From assembly GCF_964340395.1 (NCBI RefSeq), contig NC_135567.1, positions 6,175,899 through 6,239,898 on the forward strand: a stretch of DNA of 64,000 bases. Direction: 5' to 3'. The position numbers and the translations under genes are program-made. Shown here in pieces: positions 57,940 to 64,000 of this stretch. This DNA comes from Glandiceps talaboti (Eukaryota; Hemichordata; Enteropneusta; Spengelidae). The notes under the pieces are model-generated. The model ran no database searches and had not been told where the DNA came from. It saw nothing but the letters and a program-made list of their open reading frames with translations. Every line of letters begins with the position of its first letter. The first letter of the stretch is position 1.

Positions 57940-58460
57940 AGCCCTAATTTCCACATTTCTAAAGAGATCATCATGATTGTAATTAATATCACCTGATCTG
58001 TACATCCCCAGAAACATCCTATTTCAGCGAAATCAACCGAAGTACTTTTGGAATTATAGACTTTTGACTAACCTTAATTTGCATATCACTGATGGGATCA
58101 TCATGTCATGAACAAATCTAAATTTACACCCACTACATAACGTTCCCACCAAATTTCAGGCCAAGCTGCCCAGTAGTTTTGGAGTTTAAGTCTTTGGACT
58201 AAAAATCACATTTTTTCACTTAAAATGCACATCTCTGATGCAATCATTTTCATTTGAACAATTTTCCATCTAGACACAACAAGTAATGTCCCCGCCAAAT
58301 ACCAAACAAATCAGTCTGGCGGTTTTTTACTTTAAATCATTTACACACACATACACACACACACGCGAGCGTGCGAGGCGCACGTGCGCACGCACACACA
58401 TACATACACACGCATTTCTCGATGACTCTAGCACCAATTAACCTAGTTCAGTTGTGCTAA
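57940..58460 (+). repeat. Family A 3' half with complex CA/CG tract
   Basis: GCCCTAATTTCCACATTTC, TTTGCATATCACTGATGGGA, CTGGCGGTTTTTTACTTTAA, a CA-rich tract interrupted by CGCGAGCGTGCG, then CTAGTTCAGTTGTGCTAATA. It is followed head to head by the next, reverse copy. Confidence 0.82.
58342..58413. repeat. Alternating purine-pyrimidine tract (CA plus CG), Z-DNA prone
   Basis: CA repeats enclose CGAGCGTGCGAGGCGCACGT and GCGCACGCACACAC. The CG-containing core is unusual for an otherwise AT-rich window and partly self-complementary (GTGCGAGGCGCAC). Confidence 0.85.
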
Positions 58461-58474
58461 TAAAATTTTGTATC

Positions 58475-58857
58475 TTTAAACTGCATGGTGAATGGAGTTA
58501 AAATTTAGTAGGGATGGTTTCTGGAGGTGTTATTCTGCAGGTGTTGTTGAAAACATTTTGACACAATTGGTTCTAGCAATCATGTCCACGGCCTTAGCTA
58601 TACAGTGATGCATATTACAAAGACAACAACAGGTATAGGTAAGTAAGTGAATACGGATTCAAAAATACGTATGCAAATATGCCTACCAACAGGACCACGC
58701 CCATATCAATGGCTGAATGGTGGTTTTTATTGCAAATATTAAAACTGGAAAGGGTAGGCAAATTAATCAATATTCAAAAATGTATGCAAATGTGCCTAGC
58801 AACAAGGCCACAGCGACACCAACAGCCAACTATTAGTTGTGCTACAATGCCATTGGC
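58475..58857 (-). repeat. Family A, reverse copy
   Basis: GAATGGAGTTAAAATTTAG, GACACAATTGGTTCTAGCAA, two CC-A-CA-CC modules and the end TTGTGCTACAATGCCATTGGC mark a reverse copy lacking its microsatellite half. Confidence 0.82.
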
Positions 58858-58859
58858 GG

Positions 58860-59365
58860 TATTTTTATTTTTCGAAATGCTTGAGAAGATAAATAAATTA
58901 AACAAGTTTAACATTGTTATTTTTCTAATACTATTCACTGTCAAATCTAAAGTAACACATTTATATTTAAATGATTGCAGTGATGCATTTTTCACTTCTA
59001 TTGGTATATAATGGAGTATTAAATGATCTCAGGGGAACTGTTTATGTGATTTATTACTATTGTACTAGACATGTATCACAAGACAGATATGCTTAAGAAC
59101 AGTCACCACCACAAACACAATGGACAATATATTGGAGACCTGCTTTCAGACATGCATGACTGTGCATTGTCCATGACATCCCTTCCTACAATCACAACAT
59201 CACAAAATGTTGCTGTCATGTTTTAGAAGCCTCTGGTAGAAATGCCCAACACATATCCCATCAACACTTCTCATTTTACTTCCATCCTTATTCGCTCTTG
59301 ATCTGCTACCATCATCTGGACACAACAATGACCAGAGTGGTAAAGATCTCTGTCTCTGTCAGTCA

Positions 59366-59401
<36 letters not shown>

Positions 59402-59935
59402 GATCTCTCTCTGATATATATACATGACTCTGTATAAATACTCCATTTGCATACTTTATAAGGGAGCCTTCAGTAATTATGAGGGAGGGGGGATTTAGGG
59501 TATGTCTGAGCTGTAAAATGTGACCCTCCCCCCAATCCCAAGTTCTAAAATGTGACCCTCCCCCATCTCAAAATGATAAATTCACTGATAGATGGATGGA
59601 TGGAAATTATGTGGACAGATTAAAGGGACAGTAGCTGTAACTTTTGATGATTTTTTCAGTATGTTTTGTTCTGTGTATCAACTACAGTTTTTAGTTTCTT
59701 GTTCTACTCCATAAGGCACATTGAAACACTCCTGTGTTTGGTAAATGCTTGTAAACACAGTCTGTATATGTACACACTGCATTATTATTTTTGAAAAGTG
59801 AATTTTAGTCTGAACCAAAATTATCAACAATAACAGTGCACTTTACACATACACAGGCTGTGTTGACAAGCCAAATACAGGGTATCAACATGTTTTAAGG
59901 AGTAGAACAAGAAACTGCACTGAATTGACACACAT
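58860..59935. other. No gene; (GTCT)n and a TGACCCTCCCC-rich repeat
   Basis: (GTCT)n lies at 59359-59402. At 59463-59575 is a block with CCTTCAGTAATTATGAGGGA, AAAATGTGACCCTCCCC twice; similar TGACCCTCCCC blocks occur at 41580 and 63230. The rest is unclassified. Confidence 0.5.
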
Positions 59936-59939
59936 ATTA

Positions 59940-61137
59940 CCTGTGAAATTCTAAAACATGTTGAGTACTGTTTATTACCGTTTTTAACGGTAATTCCAGT
60001 GAAAATAAAATATTCTTCACTATTTTCTGCTCAATGGACATTCTCACGAAGCAAGATATTATGAAGCCAATGACTGGTTTCAGCATGTATGTGATACAGG
60101 TCAATCTTTGCATATGTGGCTCATATGCACATTTTGCGGTTATATGACAATGTATAATGTATTTTAAAACAATGAGCAATGCTGATATAACGAAATATAT
60201 CACATCATGTGAAACTTGCTGAACAAATGAATCCAGCCAGTGCAAGGAAACAATGATGAACCACACAGACCATGGCAAAAGGTAGCATCCGATTTGTTTA
60301 CCTATGATAATCAAGACTACTTGGTAACTGTTGATTACTATAGCAACTTTTATGAACTGGATAAACTTCCCGACACCAAATCTTCAACAGTTATAAGGAA
60401 AACAAAACAGCCCTTTGCTCGATATGGAATCACAGAAGAGTTAGTTTCCGACAATGCCGGACCACAATACATCTCTACTGAGTTTGCAACATTCTCAAAA
60501 GTATGGGACTTTGAATATCTTACTATCAGCCCATACAAGAGCAAGGCAAATGGTAAAGTTGAAGCAGCTGTCAAGATAGCCAAACAACTCCTGAGGAAGT
60601 GTAAGAAATCCAACAGTAACATTCACCTCACACTACTGCATCAACGCAACAAAGAAGCTCAAATCAAGCACAACACCTAATGAACCATAGGACTAGAACA
60701 CAAGCAGTATACTATGACAGAAACTTAGATGATATCCCAGTGTTAGAAGAAGGTGATGTGGTTAGAATGAAACCGTTCATTCTAGGAAAAAAGAAATGGC
60801 CAAAAGCCATTGTCACACAGCGTTTGGATGAAAGATCTTAAGAAGTTGAGTCATCCAACACAACTTATCGACATAGCAGACCACACCACAAGAAAATAAT
60901 GGAACCAGCAGATTCTAAAGACTTGGGAGAAACAAACACGACATCTCATACTCCCAATATCATCAAACCACCACTGTCTACAAGGAGTAATTCTGAACGG
61001 TCCAACTGACCTGATGTCAAGGAAGCAACGTCATTATCACCTAAACCAATAGTTGCTACACCACCCAAGTCACCAATGAAATCCAGAAGTGGCCATGTAA
61101 TATAACCACCATCCTACTGGAAAGACTATGCAACTTA
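59940..61137 (+). pseudogene. Ty3/Gypsy-type pol remnant: integrase zinc finger, catalytic core and C-terminus
   Basis: About 60185-60225 holds ADITKYITSCETC, the C-x2-C end of the integrase HHCC finger. The core (60250-60650) shows RPWQKVASDLFTY, VTVDYYSNFYELDKLPDT, ARYGITEELVSDNAGPQYIS (second catalytic Asp in VSDN) and TISPYKSKANGKVEAAVK (catalytic Glu in KVEAA). A frameshift near 60655 leads to AQHLMNHRTRTQ, then VLEEGDVVRMKPF and KAIVTQRLDERS, stop, EVESSNTTYRHSR, further stops and YWKDYAT. Gypsy integrases insert retrotransposon cDNA. Upstream reverse transcriptase and both LTRs are missing. The reading resembles widespread metazoan Gypsy-derived K02A2.6-like polyproteins. It is inactive through stops and a frameshift. 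Confidence 0.88.
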
Positions 61138-61139
61138 AG

Positions 61140-61952
61140 AATACTCAACTATGTGCTATATTGTGTTCTACACAGTTCTAGGACAAATGCCCCCACACAA
61201 ATGCCCCCATAGGACAAATGCCCCGGACCTATCTCCCCCCCCCCCCGGTAAACTGTCATTGCCTATGAATAGAGATTAAAAAAATCCAGATTTTGGGAGT
61301 ACACTTAAAATATGGTTTTTATCACTTTTATTGTATAACGGATAAATAGACTGCAGATGTTCAAAAAATGTTGAATTCGACCAAATAAAGCATGCTTTGA
61401 TTTTATCACTTTTTATTGTATTATTACCAAAAGCGTGCTTATAAAGTGATTTCAGGTGGTGTACTTATGTTAAAAATGACTTAACTCAAACACGGTCATT
61501 GTTATATACACATACACATTTTATTTCGGACATTAGACTGAAAATGTGATGACAATAAAGACAAATACAAACAACAAAGTGTGATAAACATGGGATTTGA
61601 TTTTTAAGTAAGGCAGTTAATAGAAATTACTTATGAGTAGAACTCCAGAATCTTATTGCATAAATACTAAATATTATAACTATAATATTGAAAATTGGAG
61701 GTTGTGGACTTATTCCCCTAAAAATGCCAAGCACATGACAATTCTTGAAATCGGCAACAATTTGTGTAGAACTCTGGAATCTGATTGCATATAAATACTA
61801 AGTGATAAAACCATATTTTTCATTTTAAATACACTGCCTGAAATCACGTGTTTCAATCGCACTATAGTAGAAATGCTAAGAAACCCTAAAAAACATGCAT
61901 ATTGATTCTCTTAAGTTACCAATAATATGTATCTTAATGAGGATGTAACTTG

Positions 61953-61983
<31 letters not shown>

Positions 61984-62570
61984 CAACATGTTATCAGTCT
62001 TATAAGAATACAACAGTCGTTATAATGCTCTAACAATCTGTGTTTGTGTTATTTATTTATAGCCATCCACAATTAAAACAAGTTTTACCATGGAAGTATC
62101 ACCTACCATTCTAGAATGGTAAACTCCAAACAAATTTGTCTTTACAGATGTCACATACATGTACATGTGTAATCTTATTGAATATATATTTTAATGAGCC
62201 ATTTGTGATAGTTTTGATTAGAATGGAATTCAATGCAAGGATTGCATGTCTTGTTAAAACAATATTACAGAGTTTGTTGCAATACAGAAATGAATCATTT
62301 ATACCATTCAGGTATCCCCCCTTATACCTCAATGATAATATTACCTTAACTACCATGCTCATAACTAGTGAAATCTCACAAAGGTGTAATAGACCATGTA
62401 TTTGTTGAGAGACTATAACATGAACCAATATGATGAACTGACAAATCCCATTTTAATATAATTACATTATCATTTCAAATCTAAAAGGGACAGCACCTCC
62501 TTCCCTGAGCTTTACCATCTATTTAGTGTAAATGGGTTTGTATATTGACATACAAATGTAATTATCCAAA
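61140..62570. other. No gene; small repeats
   Basis: AGGACAAATGCCCC and variants occur three times at 61170-61225, ahead of a C run. GTAGAACTC(C/T)-GAATCT-ATTGCAT occurs twice (61636 and 61766). (CT)n is at 61952-61982. No coding similarity. Confidence 0.5.
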
Positions 62571-62572
62571 CA

Positions 62573-63160
62573 CTCCAAAAACTGTCAAATGAACCTTCTT
62601 CTTTTTTTTCAACATTTTAAAGACTCAAGCATCACAACTACACCAAAGTCAATTGTTCGTCAGTTAACAGTTACACAAGCCAATATCAAATGTTGAATAC
62701 AACTTAAATATGTTTACATTCTTCAGATATTTTGTGATGTAATCTAACAGGATTTCACTTACGCTATGTTTTAATTAGACATGATAACTGACAAGACTAT
62801 CTATCATAACATCTATGTAGACCACAATAACAAAACTATTGGAAAAAAAGTTACAAGTACTGAATACAACTTTTGTCAGAAGAGCAAAACACTTCCTTGT
62901 TAAATAACCAGAAAGAGTTTTGAAAAGAATCAATATCTGTGACCCTGTCATATTCTTACCCAGTTTTATAAGAAAGAGATGACAGTAATATATCATCATT
63001 TATTTTGTGTACTATATAATACGCTGAAGAATATTCATATGATTTTAGATTTTTTTTCCAAGGATCAGTTTCACAAGAATAATATATTAATCCACTATAA
63101 CTGTATACATTAATTTTGACAAATATATCTCGGCTAATGATAAAAAATTATAATATAATG
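62573..63160 (+). repeat. Duplicated segment, empty-site partner of 35283-36870
   Basis: The same blocks in the same order as the 35-37 kb copy, continuous across GACCCTGTCATATTCTTACC where the other copy carries the 977-bp transposon. Confidence 0.85.
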
Positions 63161-63589
63161 AATGTTCTCTAGCACTTTAGGGGAGGGAAGGGACAGGGGA
63201 AATCAGGCCTGGACTGTTACGTAAAAGGTGACCCTCCTCAGATTCTGTTGAGCCAAAAGTGTCCTGCCCTAAATTTCCTTCCTTAAAAATATGGCCCTTC
63301 CCCAGTTAAATATTTTTAAAACATGGTTTGAATGCTGTCAGACATGGAAAGGGACTGGAATCAATTGGTTTAAAAGAAGTAATCCCACTGCTTCCACCAC
63401 ATTGAAAGTTTTAAAGGCATTGGTTATTTCTCCAACTACTACTACCACAGTATATTTGTGTCAACTTATTGCATTATTCAGTACCTGTGTTTGGATTTCA
63501 ATGACTGAGATGCAGGCCAGAACATTAACTCCAAAATACTAGTTGGCTCCAAATGTTGTCATTGGGACTGTCAACATATCTAAACATTA

Positions 63590-64000
63590 TCCCTAATACC
63601 TTACCCAACTGTTCCCGTTTTACTCCTGTGAGACCCACTTCTCTCCTCACAACTGATAATTAATTCACTATATGCCATATGGTTGCCAGCAGCGGTTTGA
63701 TGATATGGTTTGATATGATATCTAACCCTAAACCAAAATTTAAGGCAACATTGGGTTGTTCATTACCATGGTTACAAGGGTGATATAGTAAAAGTGAAAT
63801 AACAATGGAAAGATAATATTAATTTTTATGGCTCACTAATTGTACCCGTACCAACTATATTGCATGGTTAGGCTGTTTATTACAAGGATGTTATAGTAAA
63901 AGTTAAATATGTTTTGAGCACCTCATACCCATAGCTAACTACAATATTATTTGTTGAGGGTCACTAAGTGTTCACTTACTGGCTATTTCGCATGGTGTTT
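63590..64000 (+). repeat. Dispersed repeat shared with 41140-41490
   Basis: AACTGTTCCCGTTTTAC, CACTATATGCCATATGGTTG and TTCATTACCATGGTTACA match 41.2-41.4 kb. After about 63790 an additional diverged repetition of GGATGTTATAGTAAAAGTTA, CATACCCATAGCTA and GAGGGTCACTAAGTGTTCA follows. It runs to the window edge. Confidence 0.82.

Noticed and set aside
59937-60314. Minus-strand membrane-like protein of 125 codons
   Set aside because: Antisense of the Gypsy integrase zinc-finger and core start on the plus strand.

Overview
The window is AT-rich eukaryotic DNA, apparently a gene-poor, repeat-dense stretch of an invertebrate animal genome. The evidence is metazoan-type non-LTR retrotransposons (CR1-like, L1/Tx1-like), a metazoan Ty3/Gypsy integrase remnant, a THAP-DDE transposase fossil, YqaJ/SWIM gene fragments with spliceosomal sites, a tRNA-derived SINE, foldback (MITE-like) elements and many microsatellites. 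A marine invertebrate such as a hemichordate, lancelet or lophotrochozoan would fit, but the phylum cannot be settled from the sequence alone. No rRNA, tRNA, CRISPR array or prokaryotic operon is present, and no intact host gene is complete inside the window.

Layout. 0.4-0.9 kb: one ankyrin-repeat exon on the minus strand (its relative is at 44.9 kb). 1.5-6.0 kb: a decayed CR1-like LINE (PHD-finger ORF1; endonuclease plus reverse transcriptase ORF2). 6.1-11.1 kb: copies of the dominant interspersed repeat ('family A'), a cluster of CCATGG palindromes at 8.6 kb and a 5'-truncated second LINE at 9.5-10.5 kb. 11.7-16.0 kb: an L1/Tx1-type LINE with both ORFs, cut off at its 3' end by another family A copy. 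17-33 kb: fragments of SWIM/YqaJ nuclease genes on the plus strand and an internally deleted THAP-DDE transposase on the minus strand, embedded in small tandem repeats and foldback elements. 34-46 kb: family A and related repeats, a PIF/Harbinger-like nonautonomous transposon with an identifiable empty-site paralogue, a SINE at 42.4 kb, an array of 'family E' repeats and the second ankyrin exon. 46-56 kb: tandem-repeat country, with CAGA and AAAT microsatellites, a 48/45-bp minisatellite, a 151-bp satellite and a roughly 2-kb, 17-bp minisatellite flanked by two copies of a large foldback element. 57-61 kb: more family A/B and a Ty3/Gypsy integrase remnant. 62-64 kb: paralogues of the 35-37 kb and 41 kb repeats.

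How the pieces relate. Nearly everything recognisable is mobile-element debris. The only host-gene candidates are the two minus-strand ankyrin exons, which have matching intron flanks and phase-0 boundaries, and possibly the plus-strand SWIM/YqaJ exons. The YqaJ nuclease and THAP-DDE fragments lie close together and may be remains of one autonomous Harbinger-like element, but I could not identify its termini. Many long open frames here are produced by tandem repeats and are not genes.
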